Below are positions 18,401 to 25,894 of a stretch of 64,000 bases of DNA, piece by piece (positions within the stretch are counted from its first letter, which is position 1; each line of letters begins with the position of its first letter). The stretch is from Bacillus sp. S/N-304-OC-R1 (lineage in GTDB: Bacteria > Bacillota > Bacilli > Bacillales > Cytobacillaceae): contig NZ_JACWFE010000021.1 of NCBI RefSeq assembly GCF_019749375.1, forward strand, positions 62,001 through 126,000. The letters are read 5' to 3'. The notes beneath the pieces were generated by a model, which saw only the letters and a program-made list of their open reading frames with translations, made no database searches and was not told the DNA's origin. The position numbers were made by a program, and so were the translations under genes.

Positions 18401-20149
18401 GCCTATCTGCTGGAGCTGATTCGCTTCCTTCAGCGCCTGATCCACTTTTTGCGCTACTTCTCGATCTATTTTTGGATTGTTAACGACTTGGTCACGAACT
18501 TTTTCTATTGCTTTTTGAAGTTCTGGTTCTCTTTGGATTTCTACTTTTACATTCTTTACTACTTCGCTTGGGCGCTGTTCATTCGTTACACGTTCAGGTT
18601 GAGCCTGCTGTACTGGCTGACGAGATTCTAACTGCTTTAACTCAACTTCTGCCTTAGCTAATACCTGTTGAAGGCGTTCTCGACCAATTGATTCCTTGCC
18701 TATCTGCTGGAGCTGATTCGCTTCCTTCAGCGCCTGCTCCACTTTTTGTGCTACTTCTCGATCTATTTTTGGATTGTTAACGACTTGGTCACGTACCTTT
18801 TCTATAACCCGCAGTAAATCAGGATCCCTTTGCACTTCTGCTTTAACCTCTTTAACCACATCACTTGGTCGAGAATCAACATTCGCTCTTTCAACTGCTT
18901 CTGCAATATTAGCTAGCGCTCTATTTAATACCTCTTTTCCCGTTGTCATTCTACCCTGTTTTGCTAGAATGACAGCTTCTTTTACGGCCTGGCTTGCTTT
19001 ATCGGCGATTTCCTTAGAAAATCGCGGATTCTCCACAATTAATTCTTTTATTTGCTCAATGGATTTTGGCAGGTTCGGACTTTTTGAAACTTCATTTTGT
19101 AATTCCGATACAAGGCTAGCCAAATTCCCTTCCTTAGTAATTGGTAACGTTCCTGTTTTTTGTGTAGTTGAGACGCTTGCTTGGGCCTGTTGCTGCTCTT
19201 TTCTTATGAGCTGCTCTTCTGCGCTTTTTAAAGCCTGAAGCAGTCTATCTCTTCCAACGGTTTGAAGCTTTTCTGCTTCTGTTGCAGCCTTTTCAACCTT
19301 TTGTGCCAATTTACGGTCCATTTTGGGATTTTTTATAATTTCTTCTTTTATTTGCTGAATGGCTTTTTTAAGATCTGGCTCCTTTTCCACCATTTCTCGG
19401 CTTTTTCGGACTAGCTCGCTTAATTGATTAGATATAGCTGAGTTTTTTGATTTTATGTTTTCACTAATTGATTCCTGTACTTGGGCTGGCTTCTCTGTTT
19501 CAACAGGATTCAAAATAGTATTTGCTTTTGCTTGTAACTTTGTATCATTGCTTTCTAGTTTAAAATCCGGATCAATTTCTTTTGCAATGTTTGTCAGCAA
19601 TTCATTTAACGGCTTGCCATGCAAAGCTTCATGTATTGCCCGCAGCTGGGGCTGTGTGGGCTCTAGTCGTTTGTTTGCAAGAGCTTTAACCGTTTCAATT
19701 TTGGATTCTATTGTTCCGTTCGCTTTATCCATGAACTCTTTAACATCCTGAACGGTTTCTTTGGATAAAGGAGAGCCCTTGTCTAAAAGGATTTGTACAG
19801 CCTGTTTTAAACTTGAACTCTCTTTTCCAGTTAGTCCAAGGCTTTTTAATACTGCTTCTTCATTTGAAACTTGAGAGCTTCCTAAAGGCTTGGCGCTTTC
19901 TGCTTCAATAGTTTTCACGTTAATGATCCCATCATTTTTTTCATTAACCTGTATCGTTACCCGATTTCCTGAAGCTGGGACACCATCTTCAAAACGAGCA
20001 AGTTGTTCTTTGCCTCTTATTTGTAAAATAGCTTCATGATCAGAAACTCTTTCCTTGATGCTAGCACGATAAACTGCGCCTTCCTTTAATTCTATTGAAC
20101 TCTCTAAAATAGCTGAAGGACTAAGAGACGACTGATTGTTTATTTGCAT
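15482..20149 (-). CDS. ylqG: giant YlqG/FliK-like protein with repeated helical units
   Basis: At about 1555 aa this is unusually long for the YlqG family. The N-terminus (residues 1-100) is beta-rich. The centre (about 225-1130) is built from units of about 70-99 residues with the pattern (A/V)EIQREPDLQKxIEKVRDQVVNNPKIDREVAQKVxQALKEANQLQQIGKE...LQQVLAKAEVELKQLESRQP; five are nearly identical and four are diverged. The C-terminal 200 residues resemble the FliK-like domain (VDWQNCNLYFLLETKKLGDVGILLN, LADLTKEKLQEVGYNVSSLSF). ATG 20149 is preferred because GGGAGTGG precedes it. Partner YlqH is FlhB-like, matching the FliK-FlhB pairing that sets hook length; the repeats could act as a ruler. This is an inference. 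Confidence 0.85.
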   Translation of the reverse strand: MQINNQSSLSPSAILESSIELKEGAVYRASIKERVSDHEAILQIRGKEQLARFEDGVPASGNRVTIQVNEKNDGIINVKTIEAESAKPLGSSQVSNEEAVLKSLGLTGKESSSLKQAVQILLDKGSPLSKETVQDVKEFMDKANGTIESKIETVKALANKRLEPTQPQLRAIHEALHGKPLNELLTNIAKEIDPDFKLESNDTKLQAKANTILNPVETEKPAQVQESISENIKSKNSAISNQLSELVRKSREMVEKEPDLKKAIQQIKEEIIKNPKMDRKLAQKVEKAATEAEKLQTVGRDRLLQALKSAEEQLIRKEQQQAQASVSTTQKTGTLPITKEGNLASLVSELQNEVSKSPNLPKSIEQIKELIVENPRFSKEIADKASQAVKEAVILAKQGRMTTGKEVLNRALANIAEAVERANVDSRPSDVVKEVKAEVQRDPDLLRVIEKVRDQVVNNPKIDREVAQKVEQALKEANQLQQIGKESIGRERLQQVLAKAEVELKQLESRQPVQQAQPERVTNEQRPSEVVKNVKVEIQREPELQKAIEKVRDQVVNNPKIDREVAQKVDQALKEANQLQQIGKESVGREHLQQVLAKAEVELKQLESRQPVQQAQSERVTNEQRPSEVVKDAKAEIQREPDLQKVIEKVREQVVNNPKIDREVAQKVDQALKEANQLQQIGKEDRLQQVLAKAEVELRQLESRQPVQQAQPERVTNEQRPSEVVKDVKAEIQREPDLQKVIEKVRDQVVNNPKIDREVAQKVEQALKEANQLQKIGKESVGRDHLQQVLAKAEVELKQLESRQPVQQVQPERVSNEQRPSDVVKDVKAEIQREPDLQKAIEKVGDQVVNNPKIDREVAQKVEQVLKEANQLQQIGKETIGRDRLQQVLAKAEVELKLLELRQPVQQTHPDQNINEPRPSDSRQPSQTVPSQQATDIETESNFKQIENPLNQKTQISDTIQNLRTQIQTETDTNKVLQKVQELVVNNKEIDPEISKGIERLAKQANQLDQAGRERLIKMLQQVESALKQETPAEDGINTNKPEQPGSKIDQAFNNIKNSEAIEEVKPQGVKASESLNQALKLLQKEPNLEQALEQVRKEITSNPNVDLKTIERTEKAINQANQLLNRGREIAARQQMTKELTDLEQEITKSEPKAPQDSSQYDLDEQLQSLQIQSKDILVTKVTQKLAQATQDFRELKREISRSLDNVHRLVGTFKNNAYPQAKQMLETAISKLDNAILKSEMMLFTDMKTEKQLMQASSQLAEAKKLLAKGEHAQAGKIVSDVKNLIDKLIFKPSEQKIMHFVNKESMALENRSSAQQMLSQFGETTRGYTGQEASPRQMFEMVRSLGLNHDSDVAHSLVFNKGDQSQNEQQERNLKTVLMKLAQGEETKSKIAQQAEQALTNLTGQQLLSKSDASGTLQSMFFNLPMLLGGKPENLQVFVNSKNEGQQVDWQNCNLYFLLETKKLGDVGILLNSTDRNLSITIKNDRPGFKERMEPLADLTKEKLQEVGYNVSSLSFTRMTPIQAAAAQQIDPEAQEKPTRPVFTEKGMDFKI
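17400..18876 (-). repeat. five in-frame tandem repeats of 297 bp within ylqG
   Basis: Five near-identical units of 297 bp (one shortened by 12 bp) code for 99-residue repeats beginning RPS(E/D)VVK. Landmarks recur near 17687, 17985, 18269 and 18566. Near-identity at the DNA level indicates recent duplication or gene conversion, and copy number should vary between strains. Confidence 0.9.
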
Positions 20150-20183
20150 ATGTTCCACTCCCGTACATTGCTTTCTGAAATTT

Positions 20184-20210
20184 ATATCGGATTAAACCAA
20201 ATAATATTAA
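20184..20210 (-). promoter_or_regulatory. sigma-D-like promoter of ylqG-ylqH-fliS-flagellin
   Basis: On the minus strand TTAA (20207-20210), a 15-nt spacer and TCCGATAT (20184-20191) match the sigma-D consensus at 10 of 12 positions, 35 bp upstream of ylqG. Confidence 0.6.
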
Positions 20211-20264
20211 ACTTTGTTTGGCTGGATATTATTAGGGGAGGCATTTTGACGAAGGGGAAAAAGA

Positions 20265-20297
20265 CAAAAAAATAAGGATATCAATAAAGATATCCTA
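20265..20297 (-). terminator. terminator after yvyF
   Basis: On the minus strand TAGGATATC and GATATCCTTA form the stem around TTTATT, followed by seven T residues, directly after the yvyF stop. Confidence 0.88.
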
Positions 20298-20301
20298 AAA
20301 T

Positions 20302-20730
20302 CTACCGCTTCCTAAACTTTTCATCCACAGCAAAATATGTAGCTTGCTTGTCTCTTCTTTCAATTTCCTTCCTGCGCTCTTCCTCAGAAGAATGAATTTG
20401 CAGATCCTTCTTCAATTCCTCTGTACACTTATCACATAACTTCCCAGTACGGATAATTGCCCCGCATTTGTCACAAGGGTAACCAAGATTCGGGAATTGA
20501 GTTAATTGAAGACGGCCTGCTTTGATAAATTTTAAGATTAGTTCCTCTTCAACCCCGGTAGCATCTACAACCTGCTTCATTGTTGCTGCCCGGTTTTCGC
20601 GCTTGCGCATGAATTTATAGACAGATTCATAGGCTTTCTCTTCTTCTTTCCAACACTTATCACAGACGTCGCGGAATTTATTTTTGACAAAAATACTGTC
20701 GCAGTTTGGGCAATTAATGAGTTCTGCCAT
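20302..20730 (-). CDS. yvyF: flagellar operon protein YvyF
   Basis: This 142-aa protein matches YvyF (TIGR03826). It has an N-terminal zinc-ribbon (CPNCDSIF, CDKCWKEEE), a winged-helix-like middle (RAATMKQVVDATGVEEELILKFIKAGRL) and a second CxxC ribbon (YPCDKCG, KLCDKC), then a charged tail. The arrangement suggests nucleic-acid binding, but the function is unknown. It lies between comFC and the flagellar genes, as in B. subtilis, with GGGGGAG upstream of the ATG and a terminator after it. Confidence 0.92.
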   Translation of the reverse strand: MAELINCPNCDSIFVKNKFRDVCDKCWKEEEKAYESVYKFMRKRENRAATMKQVVDATGVEEELILKFIKAGRLQLTQFPNLGYPCDKCGAIIRTGKLCDKCTEELKKDLQIHSSEEERRKEIERRDKQATYFAVDEKFRKR

Positions 20731-20820
20731 GGTTTCTCCCCCTTATGATGATTGTCTCTATTTTTTCTTCATTATATCTAAATATTTTTGTTTAAGAAAT
20801 GGCAGATTAGCGAATTTTTA

Positions 20821-21522
20821 CTAGCCCCGAATAAAGGTAAGAGATCTGACAGTTTGAGCACCTGCTGCTTTTAAACATTTAGCCGCATGCCGGAGTGTGG
20901 AGCCTGTTGTATAAATATCGTCTATAAGGAGGATTTTTTGATTAGATACGGGGTTTTTAATTTGAAAGACTTGCTCTAAATGGATTCGTTCTGAGCGGGA
21001 TTTCTTCGATTGTTTTTCAGTATGGGTTCGGGTGAGCACGTCAGCAGGAGTGTAGCGGCAAGCTCGAATGATCCCTTCTGTTTGGTTAAAGCCGCGTTCA
21101 TATTGGCGCTCGTTACTTAGTGGAATTGGAACGATGGAGTTAAAGGGAATCAAGGTAAGTTTCTTTTTTATTAAAGGGGCAATAACGTAGGCAAGTACAT
21201 AGTCACCTCGATATTTAAATTGCGCCATTACTTCTTTCGCAAAATCATTGTAGGTGACAACAGAGTAGTTTTTCTCCAAAGCTCCTGCCCATTGAGGATC
21301 CTCCTCCCAGCGGACACAATCCAGGCATTGATCTTGAACTTTATATTGCGGTTCTAGTTTCTCTAATGGTCGATCACAATTCCGGCATGTGTCCCCTTCA
21401 ATAAGTTCAAATTTTTCAAAGCATGACGTACATAACGGAGCATCCTCTTCTCTAGAAAATAAGGCGGTCCAGCCTATTTGCGGAGTTATCTCTGTGTGAC
21501 AAACAAGACAGTAGTTAATAAT
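20821..21522 (-). CDS. comFC: competence protein ComFC, with an apparent ATT start codon
   Basis: The conserved phosphoribosyltransferase part ends the protein (IPLSNERQYERGFNQTEGI, ILLIDDIYTTGSTLRHAAKCLKAAGAQTV, with the DDIYTTGST PRPP loop). Upstream in the same frame the reading continues through four Cys pairs (CLVC, PLCTSC, CRNC, CLDCVRWEEDPQWAGA), the N-terminal zinc-finger region usual for ComFC. That region has no ATG, GTG or TTG before the in-frame TGA at 21526-21528; the only candidates are ATT at 21522 or 21519, overlapping the comFA stop, with AAAGGA upstream. The full length would be about 233 aa, normal for the family. A TTG at 21279 would remove the zinc fingers. ComFC acts with ComFA in transforming-DNA uptake and is thought to bind DNA. 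Confidence 0.85.
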   Translation of the reverse strand: MINYCLVCHTEITPQIGWTALFSREEDAPLCTSCFEKFELIEGDTCRNCDRPLEKLEPQYKVQDQCLDCVRWEEDPQWAGALEKNYSVVTYNDFAKEVMAQFKYRGDYVLAYVIAPLIKKKLTLIPFNSIVPIPLSNERQYERGFNQTEGIIRACRYTPADVLTRTHTEKQSKKSRSERIHLEQVFQIKNPVSNQKILLIDDIYTTGSTLRHAAKCLKAAGAQTVRSLTFIRG

Positions 21523-23011
21523 CGATCAATCCTTTCTTTCTCGCTTCATCATTCATTTTGAGAATTTGTTTTTTAGCGCGGATCATCGCTTCTGTTTTTC
21601 CGTAGTGAAAAAACGTAATATCGCCGTCTGGAGCTAGTGAACTCCTGCCAACCCGCCCGGCAATTTGAACAAGCGCGCTTTCAGTAAAAATCCGATCCTC
21701 TGTTCCTAAAACAGCTACATCAATATTCGGGAAGGTCACACCCCTTTCTAAAATGGTTGTTGTGAGCAGCATTAAGGTTTCTTTGTTCCTCATCGCTTGT
21801 ACTTTCTCCTTCCGCTTTGGGTCTTCTGCATGGACTGCTTCTATGTTTGTGTGTAATTTTCTTACGAGGGGAATAATTTTTTCCATTTTATCAATTTTGG
21901 GGACAAATAGGAGACACTGCTTTCCGGAATCAAGACGTAGTTTGATCCATTGAATGACGTTCGGGGGCAGTCGTTCTTTTTTAAGCTGTTTTTCCCAGTT
22001 GCCGCACCATCGGAATCTCGGAACCGGGAGAGGGTGGCGATGAAATCGTGCGGGAATGGTGACAAATTCTCTTTTTCCTTGCCGGCATTCTTTTTGCCAT
22101 TTTTCATTAGGAGTAGCCGTGAGGTAGATCATGGATGATATAGGCTTTCGGGATTGGCGGACTGCATATTGAAGTGTTGCGTCAACGGAGTAGGGGAAAG
22201 CATCAACTTCATCCAAAATGACTGTGTCGAATGCTTCGTAAAAGCGAAGGAGCTGGTGTGTGGTGGTTATAGTGAGTGGTGCATTCAGATAGCGGTCCTC
22301 ACTTCCGCCGTATAAGGAAGCGACAGGAATATTTGAGAATACCTTTTTTAGTCTTGGAGTGAGCTCGAAGACGACATCGGTTCTTGGTGTAGCTAGACAC
22401 ACTCTTTTACCACTTGAGAGCGCTTCGCTGATTCCTTCAAAAAGCACCTCGGTTTTTCCTGCGCCACAAACTGCCCAAACTAATAGTTCCTTGTTCTCTT
22501 GAACCGCTTGAACAACTCGCTGGGATGCTGTTCGCTGTCCATCGGATAATGTCCCTTCCCAAGAAAGTGGGGGGTCAGCACATTCTATATGAAGAGCAGG
22601 ACCTGTCCAGCTGATTAGCGGAGTACATGTGCTCACTCTCCCCATCATCAAACATTTCCGGCAATATACACATTCCTCCCCACATCTTGCACATGGAAAC
22701 GATGCCAAAAACAGCTTGTCCCGATTGCCGCATCGCTCGCAAAGATGCTTGCTGCCATCTTTGGTAATGCCTTTTCGATAAGCGAGAAAGCCATTTTCAT
22801 AATGTTTTTGAATGATTTCAATAGAATAAGGAAGATCATCTAGTAGGAGCTGTTTTCCGGTTAATTGCAGTTGGAGTTCTTGATTGAAGGGAAAGTTAGG
22901 ATTTAGTGTTTGTTGAGGAATATTTTCGATAGCTGAGATTTGAAGAGTTTTTTCTGAGGTAGTTAGAAGTTGGTCAGGAATGATTTGTTGATTTGATATG
23001 GAAAATCGCAA
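21515..23011 (-). CDS. comFA: ComFA, DEAD-box-like helicase/translocase for DNA uptake
   Basis: This 498-aa protein has a four-Cys zinc finger (CERCGNRD, CARCGEECVYCRKC, residues about 92-128), Walker A (VCGAGKTE), a DEVD Walker B (LDEVDAFP), the SMIYLTATP motif III, and a C-terminal helicase half with LERGVTFPNIDVAVLG and QIAGRVGRS. ComFA powers import of single-stranded DNA through ComEC. It starts at TTG with GAGGTGATC upstream. Its stop codon overlaps the likely ComFC start, and comFB, which separates them in B. subtilis, is absent. Confidence 0.96.
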   Translation of the reverse strand: MRFSISNQQIIPDQLLTTSEKTLQISAIENIPQQTLNPNFPFNQELQLQLTGKQLLLDDLPYSIEIIQKHYENGFLAYRKGITKDGSKHLCERCGNRDKLFLASFPCARCGEECVYCRKCLMMGRVSTCTPLISWTGPALHIECADPPLSWEGTLSDGQRTASQRVVQAVQENKELLVWAVCGAGKTEVLFEGISEALSSGKRVCLATPRTDVVFELTPRLKKVFSNIPVASLYGGSEDRYLNAPLTITTTHQLLRFYEAFDTVILDEVDAFPYSVDATLQYAVRQSRKPISSMIYLTATPNEKWQKECRQGKREFVTIPARFHRHPLPVPRFRWCGNWEKQLKKERLPPNVIQWIKLRLDSGKQCLLFVPKIDKMEKIIPLVRKLHTNIEAVHAEDPKRKEKVQAMRNKETLMLLTTTILERGVTFPNIDVAVLGTEDRIFTESALVQIAGRVGRSSLAPDGDITFFHYGKTEAMIRAKKQILKMNDEARKKGLIDY

Positions 23012-23044
23012 TATTGATCACCTCGTGGATAGAATTGTAGTTCG

Positions 23045-23322
23045 GGGATATATTGTGGGAGTTGCTGATATATCTCGAATAGCGCCGATATATCCTAGAC
23101 GTCGCTGATATATCCGGAAGGTTGTCGATATATCCTGAAAGTCGCGGATATATCTCGAAATTCGCCGATATATCTTGAATGTTGCGGATATATCTCGAAA
23201 GTCGCGGATATATCTCGAAAGTCGCGGATATATCTCGAAAAGTCGCGGATATATCTCGAAAGTCGCGGATATATCTTGAAAGTCACGGATATACCTTGAA
23301 AGTCGCGGATATACCCCTAAAG
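23045..23322. repeat. 20-bp tandem repeat array, GATATATC type (14 units)
   Basis: The motif GATATA recurs at 23047, 23067, 23087, 23107, 23127, 23147, 23167, 23187, 23207, 23227, 23248, 23268, 23288 and 23308, a period of exactly 20 bp with one 21-bp step. The unit is close to GCSGATATATCYYGAAAGTC, and each holds the palindrome GATATATC. The array fills the gap between comFA and the degV gene. A related array lies at 45680-45790. There are no distinct spacers, so it is not a CRISPR array. Confidence 0.9.
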
Positions 23323-23476
23323 AGACCCATATAAAATAACATCCTATTAAATTTAATACACTTTAAAGTTATTTTCCACTGATTCTCGCAAAATTTGTAA
23401 CGAATTGGATTAATTTTCACTAAATTCAATTTAAAATATTCCAAGACATTCTTCAAATTTATTAAAACCATCCAAT

Positions 23477-23503
23477 AAGCGCCACCCAAACGAATGGCGC
23501 ATC
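23477..23503 (-). terminator. possible terminator after the degV gene
   Basis: On the minus strand GCGCCAT and GTGGCGC form a stem followed by TTATTGG rather than a clean T-run, just after the degV-family stop. Confidence 0.4.
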
Positions 23504-23507
23504 CCTA

Positions 23508-24350
23508 TTACTTCTTCACCCAGCCAAGTCCCATCGAGCCTTCGCCAAGGTGCGTGCCAATAACTGGACCGAAATAGCTAACCATAAATTCAACATTCGG
23601 CAATTGCACTTCAAGCTCTGATTTCCACTCATAAGCCTCTTCTTCACGATTAGCATGAATAATGACTGTTCTGTATGGCTCACCAGATTTAGCGTCTTCC
23701 GCCAACAGGTCAACTACACGCTTTAAGGCTTTTTTTCGTGTGCGGATTTTTTCGAAAGGAACGATTTTCTTGTCTACGAAATGGAGTAGTGGTTTTACTT
23801 GGAGTAAGCTGCCGATTAGTGCCTGTGCACTGGAAAGTCTTCCGCCCCGCTGTAGATGAGATAGGTCGTCTACCATAAAATACGCACGGACAGACTGTTT
23901 CATTTCCTCTAAACGGGCGAGAATTTCTTGTGGAGTTTTGCCTGCTGCCGCCATTTCAGCTGCTTCCAGAACATAAAAGCCCTGCACCATGCAGCTAATC
24001 TCTGAATCGAACGGGTATACTTCAATTCCCTCTGCCATATTTCCTGCTGAAACAGCACCCTGAAAGGTTCCGCTAATTCCGCTAGATAGATGTATGCTAA
24101 CGACCGCCTCATTTTCCTTTGCCAAGTTATTAAAAAGCTCAACAAATTGACCGACAGGAGGCTGTGAAGTGGTCGGAAGGTCTCTTCGTCTTACCTCTTC
24201 ATAAAAATCAGCAGCACTGATTTCCATTTCTTCCTGATATGTTTCATTCCCAAAGTTTACACTAAGGGGGATCATATGAATATTTAGCTTTTCCCGCAGC
24301 TCCTTCGGGATGTAAGCAGTACTATCGGTAACAATGGCCGTTTTCGTCAT
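23508..24350 (-). CDS. DegV-family fatty-acid-binding protein
   Basis: This 280-aa protein has the DegV fold: TAIVTDSTAYIPKELREKLNIHMIPLSVNFG at the N-terminus, SQPPVGQF, SSGISGTFQGA, VYPFDSEI, DDLSHLQRGGRLSSAQALIGSLLQVKPLL, and the C-terminal FGPVIGTHLGEGSMGLGW. DegV proteins bind a fatty acid in a deep pocket, and FakB relatives present it to the FakA kinase. In B. subtilis a degV-family gene (yviA) lies between degU and comFA, as here. The partner kinase is not in view. Confidence 0.93.
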   Translation of the reverse strand: MTKTAIVTDSTAYIPKELREKLNIHMIPLSVNFGNETYQEEMEISAADFYEEVRRRDLPTTSQPPVGQFVELFNNLAKENEAVVSIHLSSGISGTFQGAVSAGNMAEGIEVYPFDSEISCMVQGFYVLEAAEMAAAGKTPQEILARLEEMKQSVRAYFMVDDLSHLQRGGRLSSAQALIGSLLQVKPLLHFVDKKIVPFEKIRTRKKALKRVVDLLAEDAKSGEPYRTVIIHANREEEAYEWKSELEVQLPNVEFMVSYFGPVIGTHLGEGSMGLGWVKK

Positions 24351-24592
24351 TTTCTACCATCCTTATTTTCTTCTATACTTAAAGTCCATTCTATATGAAA
24401 TTTAAGGGAAATGCATTTATAATAAAAGGGGCAGATAGGGGAGGTATGCACCTCTGATAAAAACTTGATAGTTCCTGTTTTTTACACATAAAACTTCATA
24501 TACATAATTTACCGTTTATTGTAAGTTTGGTTTTTTGATAAAATAACGTTATTAATGTAGTGTCCCCGATTTTTTTGTGAGGAATGATTAGA

Positions 24593-24874
24593 ATGAAAAC
24601 CGTCTTTTTAAAAAACAATCCAAGCGAAACAACAATTAAAACGGTTTATGAATATAAGACGAATGTATTAAAAAAGGAACTAAGCCGCTATAAATCCATT
24701 AAGGTACCAATAAATAATGGAAGTATTAGCGGGAATGAATTGGCGGACTGGTTATTAGAAGTTTCTTCTCCTAAAGAAGTTATTGAAATAGTTCTCATGA
24801 TTGAATGTGCACGGAAAAGAGGTTCGAAAATAAATTCACTCCTGCAAACAATGGCAGCTGCCCTAATAAAATAA
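24593..24874 (+). CDS. small hypothetical protein between degV and degU
   Basis: This predicted 93-aa protein (MKTVFLKNNPSETTIKTVYEYK...LLQTMAAALIK) is not recognised. It has mixed helix content with KELSRYKSIKVPINNGSISGNELADWLLE and no membrane segment. It is opposite to its neighbours, has GAGGA before the start (ATG 24593; an ATG at 24584 adds three residues) and a strong terminator right after the stop, which supports a real gene. Confidence 0.6.
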   Translation: MKTVFLKNNPSETTIKTVYEYKTNVLKKELSRYKSIKVPINNGSISGNELADWLLEVSSPKEVIEIVLMIECARKRGSKINSLLQTMAAALIK

Positions 24875-24876
24875 TA

Positions 24877-24926
24877 AAAACACGTGATGGCTTTGTAATT
24901 TCATTTTGCCATCACGCGTTTTTTTC
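24877..24926 (+). terminator. terminator of the 93-aa gene
   Basis: CACGTGATGGC and GCCATCACGCG form an 11-bp stem followed by seven T residues on the plus strand; the A-run on the left lets it also work for the opposite strand. Confidence 0.88.
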
Positions 24927-25014
24927 TAGCATATTTAATGCCCTATGTACATGTTTTCGATTAGATTTCACTAAAACCAGTACATAGAACAACTCTATAA
25001 GTGAAAAGAACCAA

Positions 25015-25701
25015 TTACCGAACTTCCACCCATCCATTTTTAATCGCCACAACAACGGCTTGTGTGCGATCATTAACATTCATTTTCTGAAGAATGTTAC
25101 TTACGTGGTTTTTAACTGTTTTCTCACTGATGAAAATCGATTCACCGATGCCACGGTTGCTCTTGCCGTCAGCTAAAAGCTGAAGAACTTCACATTCGCG
25201 GCGTGTTAGTAAGTGCAGCGGGCGGCGTATTTCTACTGTTTGCGTATACGCTCCACCCTTGCCTGCCTCTTCTAGAGCAAGGCGGCGGTATTCATTCACA
25301 AGGTTGTGCGTAACCTTTGGATGCAGGTACGAGCCGCCATCAGCAACAACTTTAACAGCTTCAATTAATGCATCAGCATCCATTTCTTTTAATAAATATC
25401 CACTTGCGCCAGTCTTAAGGGCGTGAGAAACATAGTTCTCGTCATCGTGAATAGATAGAATGATGACCTTTGAATCTGGGTACTTTTCAATTAATTGTTT
25501 AGTTGCCTCAACACCATTGATATTTGGCATATTAATGTCCATGATGACTACATCAGGCTGATGTTTTTCTACAAGCCCTAGTGCTTCTGAGCCGTCATCT
25601 CCCTCTGCTACAACAGTGAATGATTTTTCAAAGTCTAATATTCTCTTTACGCCTTCTCTAAATAACTGGTGGTCATCGATTATGACAATCTTTGTAGTCA
25701 C
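25015..25701 (-). CDS. degU: response regulator DegU
   Basis: This 228-aa NarL/FixJ-type regulator has an N-terminal receiver ([19 protein letters not shown], acceptor Asp in [10 protein letters not shown] near residue 56, [26 protein letters not shown]) and a C-terminal LuxR helix-turn-helix ([53 protein letters not shown]). DegU controls exoenzymes, competence, motility and biofilm genes after phosphorylation by DegS. It starts at GTG with GGGAGGG upstream, about 190 bp after degS, and leads the comF/flagellar region as in B. subtilis. Confidence 0.97.
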   Translation of the reverse strand: MTTKIVIIDDHQLFREGVKRILDFEKSFTVVAEGDDGSEALGLVEKHQPDVVIMDINMPNINGVEATKQLIEKYPDSKVIILSIHDDENYVSHALKTGASGYLLKEMDADALIEAVKVVADGGSYLHPKVTHNLVNEYRRLALEEAGKGGAYTQTVEIRRPLHLLTRRECEVLQLLADGKSNRGIGESIFISEKTVKNHVSNILQKMNVNDRTQAVVVAIKNGWVEVR

Positions 25702-25894
25702 TAGTGTTCCCTCCCAATAATTGAATCAAATTTTGTCTATTTTTCATTACTTCTTTTTAAATTCTTTGCTGTGATAACTTGTAAGGAAGCCGATGTAAAT
25801 GCCTTGCATCAGCTCTACTGAAAATTTACTAAACTCATTTTATACAGAAATATTTATTTAGAAAATCATTTTTCACAAGAGTAAAAACAATTAG

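Noticed and set aside
20821-21279. ComFC starting at TTG 21279 (152 aa)
   Set aside because: This would drop the zinc-finger part, which is intact in the same frame up to the comFA stop.
23095-23286. A minus-strand frame encoding repeated RYIRDF
   Set aside because: It is the 20-bp repeat read through; no ribosome binding site, and the period is not a multiple of three.
23045-23322. Possible CRISPR array or plasmid-type iteron origin
   Set aside because: There are no unique spacers, and no replication initiator gene nearby; only the repeat itself is supported.
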